37,640 nt of DNA from JBOGDS01 sp050743075 (GTDB lineage: Bacteria; Actinomycetota; Actinomycetes; Jiangellales; Jiangellaceae), in NCBI GenBank assembly GCA_050743075.1, contig JBOGDS010000032.1, forward strand, positions 1 to 37,640, in the 5' to 3' direction. The notes below the pieces were generated by a model, which made no database searches, was not told the origin of the DNA, and saw nothing but the letters and a program-made list of their open reading frames with translations. Made by a program: the position numbers and the translations under genes. Shown piece by piece: positions 15,990-23,608 of the stretch. The first letter of the stretch is position 1. The number at the start of each line of letters is the position of its first letter.

Positions 15990-16126
15990 ACCTCGCTTGC
16001 CTGGGCGGACCTCGCTTGCCTGGGCGGACCTCGCTGGCTGTACGGGCGCCGGGCCGCGATTCCGGGCCGCATATCGCCGTTCCAGACGGCGAGGTCCGGC
16101 AAGGACTGCGAGGTCCGGCGAGGACG
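15990..16126. repeat. Paired 19-bp direct repeats forming a long stem (menD/menF intergenic)
   Basis: acctcgcttgcctgggcgg occurs twice in tandem (15990-16008, 16009-16027), plus 8 bases of a third copy. Further on, gcgaggtccggcaaggact (16089-16107) is followed by a near-copy (16108-16126). CGGACCTCGC at 16006 and 16025 is the exact complement of GCGAGGTCCG at 16089 and 16108, each pair 19 nt apart. The two arms can therefore pair along 29 nt with an internal loop. The 54-nt loop also contains a repeated ccgggccgc. The element lies in the 279-nt gap between convergent menD and menF. It may act as a bidirectional terminator or belong to a REP-like family. Confidence 0.7.
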
Positions 16127-16133
16127 GCCAGCC

Positions 16134-17396
16134 TCAGCCGGACAGGGCGTCGCGCATGGGGACGAGCTTGGCCGCGCTCTCGGCGAGTTCGGCCTCGGGA
16201 TCGGAACCGGCGACGATCCCGCAACCGGCCAGCAGGCGCAGCCGGGCCGGGTCCGCCGGGTCGACCTCGGCACAGCGCAGCGCGATGCCCCACTCACCGT
16301 CGCCGGACGCGTCGATCCAGCCCACCGGACCGGCGTAGCGACCGCGGTCCATGCCCTCGATCTCGGCGATCAGCGCAGCTGCCTCGGCCGTGGGCGTGCC
16401 ACACACCGCGGCCGTCGGGTGCAGGGCCGCCGCGAGGGCCAGCGAGCTGGATGAGTCGGCGGCCACGCCGGTCACGTCCGTCGCCAGGTGCATGACATTG
16501 GCCAGGTGCAGGACGAAGGGCGTCTCGGGCACGTTCATGCTGGAGCAGTGCGACGTCAGGGCGCGGGCGACTGATCGCACGGCGTACTCGTGCTCCTCGA
16601 GGTCCTTGCTCGACCGGGCGAGGGAGGCGGCCAGCGCCAGGTCGTGGGCGTCGTCGCCGCTACGGCGGATCGTGCCGGCGAGCACCCGTGACGTCACCAG
16701 CCCGCGGTCGAGCCGGACCAGCATCTCCGGCGTGGCCCCGATGAGTCCGTCGACACAGAATGTCCAGCATCGCGGATAGCGCTCGGCCAGCCGGGCAAGC
16801 GGCCAGCGTGGGTCGACGGGCTCGCGCGACTCGGCGAGGAGGTCGCGCGCCAGGACGACCTTCTCGAGCACGCCGGCGGCTATCCGGCGCACGGCGCCGG
16901 CGACCACGAGCTCCCACTCCGGGCCGCTCCGGGCGCCGTCGGCGTACGCGACCGTCTCAGGGCGGCGCGCCGGTGACGTCTGCGGGAGCGACGGCGCCGG
17001 GCGCAACGCGCCCTGCACACCGACGGTCGTGATCCACCAGCGGCCGGCCCGGTGCCCTACGACGACCTCGGGTAGCACCAGAACCGAGGAGCCTGCCTGG
17101 TCGAAGGCGAACGCCCCGAAGGCCACCGGGCCGCAACCGGGCAGTCCCACCTCGTCACGGATGACGGCGGCTGCGACGAGCTCCCGCCACCAGCGGTCTG
17201 CGTCGGCGAACCGCGCCGGACCCCGCGGGCCGAAGGCTGCTGCACGACCCCAGCCGACCACCCCCTCGCCACGGCGGATCCACGCCAGCGGCGCGTGTTC
17301 CGGGAGCAGGTCGAGAAGCGGCCCGGGATCCGCAACGGCAACGGTCCTGACCACGAATGGCGCAGGACCGCCGATCGGGGCAAGGACCGTCGTCAC
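16134..17396 (-). CDS. menF: Isochorismate synthase
   Basis: This chorismate-utilising enzyme converts chorismate to isochorismate, the first committed step to menaquinone, although siderophore pathways use the same reaction. The 420-residue protein has the catalytic C-terminal domain: EKVVLARDLLAESREPVDP, IGATPEMLVRLDRGLVTSRV, LAGTIRRSG, SSKDLEEHEYAVRSVARAL, HPTAAVCGTPTAEA and YAGPVGWIDASGDGEWGIAL, with the final LLAGCGIVAGSDPEAELAE. GTG at 17396 was chosen because a TAGGCT box ends 8 nt before it. An in-frame GTG at 17423 would lie upstream of that box. The family (MenF/EntC/DhbC) is certain; assignment to menaquinone rests on the surrounding men genes. Confidence 0.93.
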   Translation of the reverse strand: MTTVLAPIGGPAPFVVRTVAVADPGPLLDLLPEHAPLAWIRRGEGVVGWGRAAAFGPRGPARFADADRWWRELVAAAVIRDEVGLPGCGPVAFGAFAFDQAGSSVLVLPEVVVGHRAGRWWITTVGVQGALRPAPSLPQTSPARRPETVAYADGARSGPEWELVVAGAVRRIAAGVLEKVVLARDLLAESREPVDPRWPLARLAERYPRCWTFCVDGLIGATPEMLVRLDRGLVTSRVLAGTIRRSGDDAHDLALAASLARSSKDLEEHEYAVRSVARALTSHCSSMNVPETPFVLHLANVMHLATDVTGVAADSSSSLALAAALHPTAAVCGTPTAEAAALIAEIEGMDRGRYAGPVGWIDASGDGEWGIALRCAEVDPADPARLRLLAGCGIVAGSDPEAELAESAAKLVPMRDALSG

Positions 17397-17404
17397 GGCA
17401 TCCG

Positions 17405-17410
17405 AGCCTA
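17405..17410 (-). promoter_or_regulatory. -10 box (TAGGCT) for menF
   Basis: On the minus strand TAGGCT ends 8 nt before the menF GTG, with no Shine-Dalgarno between them, as expected for a leaderless mRNA. It lies back to back with the menG promoter about 70 nt away. Confidence 0.55.
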
Positions 17411-17477
17411 TGTGGGGCCTCACGTCCGTTCGCTCGGCACCCTGTGCCGCCCGCGGCGCAGCGGTACGGCCGACCCA

Positions 17478-17483
17478 TACGCT
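17478..17483 (+). promoter_or_regulatory. -10 box (TACGCT) for menG
   Basis: TACGCT ends 7 nt before the menG GTG at 17491, and no ribosome binding site is seen. This fits a leaderless promoter divergent from that of menF. Confidence 0.5.
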
Positions 17484-17490
17484 GGCGCTC

Positions 17491-18189
17491 GTGACCCGGG
17501 CATCGCTGGCGAAGGACCCGCACGAGGTCGCGGCGATGTTCGACGACGTCGCGGCGCGCTACGACCTGACCAACGACGTGCTGTCCCTCGGCATGGACCG
17601 GCGGTGGCGCCGGGCGGTGGCGGACGCTGCGAGCGCGCGGCCTGGGGAGCGGGTGCTCGATCTCGCAGCAGGTACCGGCACCTCCAGCGAGCCCTTCCAC
17701 GTGGCCGGTGTCGACGTCGTGCCGTGCGACTTCTCAGTCGGGATGCTGCGGGAAGGGAAGCGGCAACGCGGACACCTTCCGTTCGTGGCCGGCGACGCGA
17801 TGCGCCTGCCGTTCGCCGACTCCTCCTTCGACGTGGTGACGGTCTCGTTCGGCCTGCGCAACGTCCATGACCCCGACCCCGGCCTGCAGGAGATGCTGCG
17901 GGTCACCAGGCCGGGCGGCCGCCTGGTGGTGTGCGAGTTCAGCCACCCGACATGGGCGCCTCTTCGCACCGCGTACGTCGAGTACCTCATGCGGGCGCTG
18001 CCGCCGGTCGCGCGCCGGGTGTCGAGCAGCCCGGACGCCTACGTGTACCTCGCGGAGTCGATCCGGGCCTGGCCGGACCAGCACGCGCTCGCGGCCCGGA
18101 TCAGCGCGGTCGGCTGGCAGGGCGTCCGGTGGCGGAACCTGACCGGCGGCATCGTCGCTCTCCACCATGGCGTGCGCCCCGGGAGGTGA
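17491..18189 (+). CDS. menG: Demethylmenaquinone methyltransferase
   Basis: This SAM-dependent C-methyltransferase (UbiE/MenG family) performs the last methylation to menaquinone. The 232-residue product begins ASLAKDPHEVAAMFDDVAAR, has the family signature YDLTNDVLSLGMDRRWRRAV, SAM motif I VLDLAAGTGT, FADSSFDVVTVSFGLRNVHD, and VTRPGGRLVVCEFSHP. The ending WRNLTGGIVALHHGVRP is also typical. GTG at 17491 is immediately preceded by a -10-like box, so translation is probably leaderless. It is divergent from menF, and menJ lies 270 nt downstream, similar to the menG...menJ arrangement known in mycobacteria. Confidence 0.96.
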   Translation: MTRASLAKDPHEVAAMFDDVAARYDLTNDVLSLGMDRRWRRAVADAASARPGERVLDLAAGTGTSSEPFHVAGVDVVPCDFSVGMLREGKRQRGHLPFVAGDAMRLPFADSSFDVVTVSFGLRNVHDPDPGLQEMLRVTRPGGRLVVCEFSHPTWAPLRTAYVEYLMRALPPVARRVSSSPDAYVYLAESIRAWPDQHALAARISAVGWQGVRWRNLTGGIVALHHGVRPGR

Positions 18190-18206
18190 TCCACGCGAGG
18201 TTGGTG

Positions 18207-18256
18207 GTGCTGGTCGGGTGATCGACGTGACCTTCGTGCGCCTGGCTGGGTGATCG
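18207..18256 (+). repeat. Short imperfect direct repeat in the menG-menJ gap
   Basis: tggtcgggtgatcg (18211-18224) and tggctgggtgatcg (18243-18256) match at 12 of 14 positions with a 32-nt period. The rest of the 268-nt gap holds a TTACG...CGTAA inverted word (18303-18326) and the menJ promoter. No gene is seen. Confidence 0.5.
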
Positions 18257-18380
18257 GTGCGCGCTCGGTGTTGCGGGGCGCCACGGGGCTCACGCAGCGC
18301 AATTACGCAACGGGCGCGCGCCGTAAATGGCCAGGTCAGAGCCATGGTCACCCGGCTCGAAGCCAGCCGCCAACGGGTCC

Positions 18381-18386
18381 TAGACT
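18381..18386 (+). promoter_or_regulatory. -10 box (TAGACT) for menJ and probably the nuo operon
   Basis: TAGACT fits the actinomycete TANNNT -10. It ends 8 nt before an in-frame ATG at 18395, the same leaderless spacing as menF, and 71 nt before the preferred menJ ATG at 18458. The Rex-like palindrome begins 14 nt downstream, so a bound repressor would block initiation or early elongation. Confidence 0.5.
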
Positions 18387-18399
18387 GAGCGCCGATGCA

Positions 18400-18423
18400 C
18401 GCTCGTGAATGCGTTCACGAGCG
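18400..18423. promoter_or_regulatory. Rex-like operator upstream of menJ-nuo
   Basis: CGCTCGTGAA (18400-18409), spacer TGCG, then TTCACGAGCG (18414-18423) form a perfect 10-bp inverted repeat. On the minus strand the core reads GTGAACGCATTCAC, which fits the Streptomyces Rex consensus core GTGAACGCNTTCAC exactly. Only the outermost T/A pair of TGTGAA...TTCACA is C/G here. Rex is the NADH/NAD+-sensing repressor of respiratory genes. The site lies just after the predicted transcription start of menJ. Confidence 0.72.
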
Positions 18424-18457
18424 CCGACGGACCGACCAGGCGAGGGACAGAGGGCGC

Positions 18458-19750
18458 ATGAGCCGCACGGCCAGCGATGCCGACGTGATCGTCGTCGGCG
18501 CCGGGCCCGCTGGATCGACGACGGCGTCCTACCTGGCCAGGGCCGGCATCGACGTCCTGCTGCTCGAGAAGGCAGCCTTCCCGCGCGACAAGGTGTGCGG
18601 TGACGGGCTCACGCCCCGGGCGGTCCGCCAGCTCGTCCGGATGGGCGTCGACACGACCGGGCCCGGCTGGATCCGCAACAACGGCCTGCGAATCGTCGGC
18701 GGCGGGATGCGCCTGCACATGCCCTGGCCGGACCTGGCGAGCTACCCCGACTACGGACTGGTCCGCACCCGGACCGACTTCGACGAGATCCTGGCCCGGC
18801 ACGCCCAGAAGTCCGGCGCCCGGCTCCAGGAACGCACGGCCGTGACCGGCCCGGTCCGGGACGAACGCACCGGCCGGATCACCGGGGTCACGGCGCGGCC
18901 CCTGGACGACGACGGCCGCCCGGCCGGCCCCGCGGCCACCTACCGGGCGCCGCTCGTCGTCGCTGCCGACGGTGTCGCGTCGCGCCTGTCGACCGCGATG
19001 GGAGTCAACAAGCGCCACGATCGGCCGATGGGCGTCGCCGTCCGTACGTACTTCACGACGCCGCGGCACGACGACGACTGGATGGAGTCCTGGCTCGAGC
19101 TCGTTGAGAAGGATCACCATGGTCGCGACAGTCTTCTCCCCGGGTACGGCTGGATCTTCGGGATCGGCAACGGCACCAGCAACGTCGGGCTCGGCGTGCT
19201 CAACACCTCCAAGGCGTTCGGCCGGGTCGACTACAAGCAGTTGCTCCGCCGCTGGGTCGCACAGACGCCACCGGAGTGGGGGTTCACCGAGGAGAACCAG
19301 GTCGGCGACATCCGCAGCGCCGCCCTGCCGATGGCGTTCAACCGGCAGCCGCACTACGGCGGGGGCCTGCTGCTCGTCGGCGACTCCGGCGGCATGGTCA
19401 ACCCGTTCAACGGCGAAGGCATCGACTACGCCATGGAGGCGGCATGCCTGGCCGCGACCGTCATGGCCGGCGCCCAGGCCGCCCGCACCGACGCGGCCCG
19501 CGAGCGGGTCCTGCAGACCTACCCGGCCGCCCTCAAGCACGAGCACGGCGGCTACTTCACGCTGGGCAGGATCTTCGTCAAGCTGATCGGAGACCCGCGG
19601 ATCATGAAGCTGTGTACCCGCCACGGGCTGCCCCATCCGACGTTGATGCGGTTCACCCTCAAACTGCTGGCGAACCTCACCGATCGGCGCGACGGCGACG
19701 TCATGGATCGGATCGTCAACGCGCTGACCCGACTGGCACCCGCCGCATGA
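18458..19750 (+). CDS. menJ: Geranylgeranyl reductase-family flavoprotein, probable menaquinone reductase MenJ
   Basis: This FAD enzyme of the geranylgeranyl reductase family is 430 residues long. It has the dinucleotide-binding motif VIVVGAGPAGSTTASYLARA (residues about 9-28), ARAGIDVLLLEK, the family motif FPRDKVCGDGLTPRAV, the YxWxFP-like GYGWIFGIGNGTSNVGLGV, and the FAD motif LLVGDSGGMVNPFNGEGIDYAMEAA. In mycobacteria MenJ saturates one isoprene unit of menaquinone. The position here, between menG and nuo, supports the same role. ATG at 18458 has AGAGGG upstream and matches homology. A leaderless ATG at 18395 would add a basic 21-residue extension overlapping the Rex-like site. Confidence 0.87.
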   Translation: MSRTASDADVIVVGAGPAGSTTASYLARAGIDVLLLEKAAFPRDKVCGDGLTPRAVRQLVRMGVDTTGPGWIRNNGLRIVGGGMRLHMPWPDLASYPDYGLVRTRTDFDEILARHAQKSGARLQERTAVTGPVRDERTGRITGVTARPLDDDGRPAGPAATYRAPLVVAADGVASRLSTAMGVNKRHDRPMGVAVRTYFTTPRHDDDWMESWLELVEKDHHGRDSLLPGYGWIFGIGNGTSNVGLGVLNTSKAFGRVDYKQLLRRWVAQTPPEWGFTEENQVGDIRSAALPMAFNRQPHYGGGLLLVGDSGGMVNPFNGEGIDYAMEAACLAATVMAGAQAARTDAARERVLQTYPAALKHEHGGYFTLGRIFVKLIGDPRIMKLCTRHGLPHPTLMRFTLKLLANLTDRRDGDVMDRIVNALTRLAPAA

Positions 19751-19760
19751 TGGGGATCAC

Positions 19761-19766
19761 TAGCAT
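19761..19766 (+). promoter_or_regulatory. Possible internal -10 (TAGCAT) before nuoA
   Basis: TAGCAT lies in the 88-nt menJ-nuoA gap, 72 nt before the nuoA ATG, and could give the nuo operon its own promoter. It could equally be chance; there is no Rex-like palindrome here. Confidence 0.3.
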
Positions 19767-19838
19767 GGTCAGCCGTGCCTGCGCGCCGCGACCGCCCGCA
19801 CCGGGTGGCCGTGGCACCCGAGCCGGGGAGGGGAACGC

Positions 19839-20198
19839 ATGAGCCCGTATGTTCCGATCATCGTGCTCGGCGTGGTAGCCGGTGGTTTCGTGGTGACGTC
19901 GGTGCTGCTCGGCGCGCTGACCGGCCCGCGGAGGTGGAACCGGGTCAAGGGCGACTCCTACGAATGTGGCATCCAGCCCACACCGCAACCGGTCGGAGGC
20001 GGCCGCTTCCCGATCAAGTACTACCTGACCGCGATGCTCTTCATCATCTTCGACATCGAGATCATCTTCCTGTACCCGTGGGCGGTCAGGTTCGACGCGC
20101 TCGGCCTGTTCGGTCTGGTCGAGATGGCGCTGTTCATCCTCACCGTGTTCGTCGCGTACGCCTACGTGTGGCGGCGCGGCGGGCTGGACTGGGACTAG
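19839..20198 (+). CDS. nuoA: NADH-quinone oxidoreductase subunit A
   Basis: This small membrane subunit of complex I lies at the joint between the peripheral and membrane arms. The 119-residue protein has three hydrophobic helices (about 5-27, 61-81 and 90-110), the conserved loop GDSYECGIQPTPQPVGGGRF with the quinone-site-adjacent Cys, and IKYYLTAMLFIIFDIEIIFL in TM2. ATG at 19839 follows GGGGAGGGG at good spacing. It is the first gene of nuoA-N, and nuoB starts 2 nt after its stop. Confidence 0.96.
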   Translation: MSPYVPIIVLGVVAGGFVVTSVLLGALTGPRRWNRVKGDSYECGIQPTPQPVGGGRFPIKYYLTAMLFIIFDIEIIFLYPWAVRFDALGLFGLVEMALFILTVFVAYAYVWRRGGLDWD

Positions 20199-20200
20199 GC

Positions 20201-20758
20201 ATGGGAATTGAAGAGAAGCTGCCCAGCGGCATTCTGCTCACGACCGTCGAGAAGGTCGCCGGGTTCATGCGCAAGAGCTCCGTGTGGCCGGCGACGTTCG
20301 GCCTGGCCTGCTGCGCCATCGAGATGATGTCTTTCGGCAGTCCGCGCCACGACTCCGCGCGCTTCGGCATGGAGGTGTTCCGCGCCTCGCCGCGGCAGGC
20401 CGACCTGATGATCGTCGCCGGTCGGGTGAGCCAGAAGATGGCACCAGTGTTGCGCCAGATCTACGACCAGATGCCGGGGCCCAAGTGGGTCATCGCGATG
20501 GGCGTCTGTGCGAGCACCGGCGGCATGTTCAACAACTACGCGATCGTGCAGGGCGTCGACCACATCGTGCCCGTCGACATCTACCTACCCGGCTGTCCAC
20601 CGCGCCCGGAGATGCTGATGGACTCGATCCTGAAGCTGCACGACAAGATCGCGCACATGCCGCTGGGCGTGAACCGCGAGCGAGCCGATGTCGAGGCCGA
20701 GCGCGCCGCCCTCGATGCCGTCCCGACGCACGAGATGAAGGGCCTGCTCTCGCGATGA
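20201..20758 (+). CDS. nuoB: NADH-quinone oxidoreductase subunit B
   Basis: This peripheral-arm subunit carries the terminal [4Fe-4S] cluster N2, which passes electrons to menaquinone. The 185-residue product has the four expected ligands: the tandem Cys37-Cys38 (FGLACCAIEMM), Cys103 (GVCASTGGMFNNYAIVQG) and Cys132 (YLPGCPPRPE). ATG at 20201 was chosen because homology starts at once (EKLPSGILLTTVEKVAGFMR). The stop overlaps nuoC by 4 nt (ATGA). The C-terminal tail after the Pro-rich quinone-site segment is short and charged, as in other actinobacteria. Confidence 0.97.
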   Translation: MGIEEKLPSGILLTTVEKVAGFMRKSSVWPATFGLACCAIEMMSFGSPRHDSARFGMEVFRASPRQADLMIVAGRVSQKMAPVLRQIYDQMPGPKWVIAMGVCASTGGMFNNYAIVQGVDHIVPVDIYLPGCPPRPEMLMDSILKLHDKIAHMPLGVNRERADVEAERAALDAVPTHEMKGLLSR

Positions 20759-21546
20759 GCGACGACACGGCTCGGCCCGGCGAAGGTCGCGACGACGAGG
20801 CGCCGGCCCAGCGCGCAGAGGCCACGACCGCCGGTCCGGGCAACCTGCCGAGCGAAGCCGCTGCGGCAGGCATCCCGGGCCCGCCGCCGGTGCACCCGAG
20901 CCGCCGCGGCATGTTCGGCGTGGACGGCACCGGCGACACCTCCGGATACGGCCGGCTGGTCGAGCGCGACACCAGCCCGATCCGGCATGGATCGACGCCG
21001 CGTCCCTGGGGGCCGGAGTTCGACGAGATCGGCGACGCGTTGGTCGAGGCGCTGGGTGACCAGCGCTTCGGCCACGCGGTCGAGCGGGCGCTCGTCGACC
21101 GCGGCGAGCTCACGCTGTTCGTCCGCCGTGAGCACCTGGTCGACGTCGCCCGCACGCTGCGTGACGACCCGGCGCTCCGCTACGAGATGTGTATGGGCGT
21201 CAGCGGCGTCCACTACCCCGACGAGACCGGCCGCGAGTTGCACGCCGTCTACCCGTTCCTGTCCATCACGCACAACCGGCGGGTCCGGGTCGAGGTCGTC
21301 TGCCCGGACGCCGATCCGCACATCCCGTCGATCGTGGACCTCTATCCGGCCAACAACTGGCACGAGCGCGAGACGTACGACTTCTTCGGGATCATCTTCG
21401 ACGGCCACCCCGCGCTCACCCGCATCCAGATGCCCGACGACTGGCCGGGCCACCCGCAGCGCAAGGACTACCCGCTCGGCGGCATCCCCGTCGAGTACAA
21501 GGGCGCGACCATCGCTCCACCCGACGAGCGGAGGGCGTACAGGTGA
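20755..21546 (+). CDS. nuoC: NADH-quinone oxidoreductase subunit C
   Basis: This 30-kDa-type connecting subunit is separate from nuoD, unlike the fused nuoCD of enterobacteria. The 263-residue product begins with about 85 low-complexity residues rich in Ala, Pro, Gly and Asp, a disordered extension seen in actinobacterial NuoC. The core domain follows: ELTLFVRREHLVDVARTLRD, then the signature NNWHERETYDFFGIIFDGHP, and MPDDWPGHPQRKDYPLGG. It overlaps nuoB at the start and nuoD at the end by 4 nt each (ATGA, GTGA). Whether the extension has a role is unknown. Confidence 0.96.
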   Translation: MSDDTARPGEGRDDEAPAQRAEATTAGPGNLPSEAAAAGIPGPPPVHPSRRGMFGVDGTGDTSGYGRLVERDTSPIRHGSTPRPWGPEFDEIGDALVEALGDQRFGHAVERALVDRGELTLFVRREHLVDVARTLRDDPALRYEMCMGVSGVHYPDETGRELHAVYPFLSITHNRRVRVEVVCPDADPHIPSIVDLYPANNWHERETYDFFGIIFDGHPALTRIQMPDDWPGHPQRKDYPLGGIPVEYKGATIAPPDERRAYR

Positions 21547-22910
21547 ACAGCGAGGACGTCATCGACACGACGCCTCCCGTCGACGACGCGCCCACCGACG
21601 CCTACGCCGGCGTCCGGGAGACCACCGAGGGCACGGTCTACAACGTCACCGGGCAGGACTGGGACGACGTGGTGGGCGCGGCCGTTGCGGGCCAGGAGCG
21701 CGTCGTGGTCAACATGGGCCCGCAGCACCCGTCGACGCACGGCGTGCTCCGGCTGATCCTCGAGCTCGACGGTGAGACGGTGACCGAGGCGCGCGCCGGC
21801 GTCGGCTTCCTCCACACCGGCATCGAGAAGAACATGGAGTACCGGAACTGGATCCAGGGCGTCACGTTCTGCACCCGCATGGACTACCTGTCGCCGTTCT
21901 TCAACGAGGCGGCGTACGTGCTCGGCATCGAGAGGCTGCTCGGCGTCACCGACCAGATCCCGGAACGCGCCACGGTCATCCGGGTGATGATGATGGAGCT
22001 CAACCGGATCTCGTCGCACCTGGTGGCCATCGCGACCGGTGGCATGGAGATCGGCGCGCTCACCGTCATGACCATCGGCTTCCGCGAGCGCGAGCGCACC
22101 CTCGACGTGTTCGAGCTGATCACCGGCCTGCGGATGAACCACGGTTACATCCGCCCGGGCGGTGTGGCGCAGGACCTGCCGCCGGGAGCCGTCGAGAGTG
22201 TCCGCGAGTACGTCCGCTGGATGGACACCCACCTGCCGGAGTACGAGGACCTTCTCAACGAGAACGCGGTCTTCAAGGGCCGCACGGTCGGCATCGGCTA
22301 CCTCGACCTGACCGGGTGCACGGCGCTCGGTATCACCGGTCCGGTGCTGCGCTCGACCGGCCTGCCATACGACCTGCGCAAGGCCCAGCCGTACTGCGGG
22401 TACGAGACCTACGACTTCGACGTCCCGGTCCGGGACAGCTGCGACGCCTACGGCCGGTTCCGCATCCGCGTCGACGAGATGCGCCAGTCGCTGCGCCTGG
22501 TCGAGCAGTGCCTGGACCGGCTGGAGCCCGGCCCCGTCATGATCGCGGACAAGAAGATCGCCTGGCCGGCCCAGCTGGCGTTGGGCGGCGACGGGCTGGG
22601 CAACTCCCTGGACCACATCCGGCACATCATGGGCGAGTCCATGGAGGGCCTGATCCACCACTTCAAGCTCGTGACGGAAGGCTTCCGCGTCCCGGCCGGG
22701 CAAGTGTACGAGGCCGTCGAGTCGCCACGGGGCGAGCTGGGCGCGCACGTCGTCTCCGACGGCGGCACCAGGCCCTGGCGCGCTCACTTCCGCGACCCGT
22801 CGTTCAACAACCTGCAGGCCGTTGCCGCCATGTGCGAAGGGGGAATGGTGTCCGACGTGATCGTGGCCGTCGCGAGCATCGACCCGGTGATGGGAGGGGT
22901 CGACCGGTGA
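21543..22910 (+). CDS. nuoD: NADH-quinone oxidoreductase subunit D
   Basis: This 49-kDa subunit forms the quinone-binding pocket with NuoB. The 455-residue protein has a 50-residue polar N-terminal extension, then VNMGPQHPSTHGVLRLILEL (beta-hairpin loop with the quinone-site His), GFLHTGIEKNMEYRNWIQGV, MMMELNRISSHLVAIATGGM, HGYIRPGGVAQDLPPGA and a C-terminus ending IDPVMGGVDR. It is related to the NiFe-hydrogenase large subunit but lacks its metal-ligand CxxC pairs, as expected. The GTG at 21543 overlaps the nuoC stop, and its own stop overlaps nuoE, both by 4 nt. Confidence 0.97.
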   Translation: MNSEDVIDTTPPVDDAPTDAYAGVRETTEGTVYNVTGQDWDDVVGAAVAGQERVVVNMGPQHPSTHGVLRLILELDGETVTEARAGVGFLHTGIEKNMEYRNWIQGVTFCTRMDYLSPFFNEAAYVLGIERLLGVTDQIPERATVIRVMMMELNRISSHLVAIATGGMEIGALTVMTIGFRERERTLDVFELITGLRMNHGYIRPGGVAQDLPPGAVESVREYVRWMDTHLPEYEDLLNENAVFKGRTVGIGYLDLTGCTALGITGPVLRSTGLPYDLRKAQPYCGYETYDFDVPVRDSCDAYGRFRIRVDEMRQSLRLVEQCLDRLEPGPVMIADKKIAWPAQLALGGDGLGNSLDHIRHIMGESMEGLIHHFKLVTEGFRVPAGQVYEAVESPRGELGAHVVSDGGTRPWRAHFRDPSFNNLQAVAAMCEGGMVSDVIVAVASIDPVMGGVDR

Positions 22911-23608
22911 GCACGGAGCAGCCGAGCAAGCTCAGTGACCAGGCCCGCGCGGAGATGCGCGAGATCATCGCCCGCTACCCGCGGCCGCGCTCGGCACTGC
23001 TGCCGATGCTGCACCTGGTCCAGGCCTACGAGGGCTACGTGACACCGGCCGGCATCGAGATGTGCGCGCAGGAGCTCGGCCTCACCGATGCCGAGGTGTC
23101 GGCCGTCGCCACCTTCTACACGATGTACAAGCGCCGCCCGATCGGCACCTACCACGTCGGCGTGTGCACCAACACGCTCTGCGCGATCATGGGCGGCGAC
23201 CTGATCTGGCAAGAGCTCACCGACGAGCTCGGGATCGGGCACGACGAGACGACCGAAGACGGCACGGTCTCGCTGGAGCACGTCGAGTGCAACGCCGCCT
23301 GCGACTTCGCCCCGGTGGTGATGGTCAACTGGGAGTTCATGGACAACCAGACCCCGCAATCGGCCCGCGAGCTGGTCGACAAGCTGCGCGCGGGCACGAA
23401 GGTCCGGTCCACCCGGGGGCCCGCGATCTGCACCTGGCGCGAGGCCTCTAGGGTACTGGCCGGCTTCCCCGACGGGCGTGCTGCCGATGGTGCCCAGGCC
23501 GGTCCGGCGAGCCTGGCCGGGCTGGTCCTGGCCCAAGAACGAGGCTGGCAGGCACCCGGAGGCGGGCGGCCCGAGATCGAGGCCGGGCGGAAGGAGAGCG
23601 GTACGTGA
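22907..23608 (+). CDS. nuoE: NADH-quinone oxidoreductase subunit E
   Basis: This thioredoxin-like subunit of the NADH-input module holds [2Fe-2S] cluster N1a. The 233-residue product has Cys87, Cys92, Cys128 and Cys132 in VCTNTLC and ECNAAC, and the helical start DQARAEMREIIARYPRPRSA. It is about 60 residues longer than the E. coli protein because of a polar Gly/Ala/Arg C-terminal tail, common in actinobacteria. GTG at 22907 and the TGA at 23606 both form GTGA overlaps with nuoD and nuoF. Confidence 0.96.
   Translation: MSTEQPSKLSDQARAEMREIIARYPRPRSALLPMLHLVQAYEGYVTPAGIEMCAQELGLTDAEVSAVATFYTMYKRRPIGTYHVGVCTNTLCAIMGGDLIWQELTDELGIGHDETTEDGTVSLEHVECNAACDFAPVVMVNWEFMDNQTPQSARELVDKLRAGTKVRSTRGPAICTWREASRVLAGFPDGRAADGAQAGPASLAGLVLAQERGWQAPGGGRPEIEAGRKESGT

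Noticed and set aside
18303..18326. TTACG...CGTAA inverted word before menJ as an operator
   Set aside because: Only five bases per arm with a 14-nt G/C-rich spacer. This is within what chance would give.
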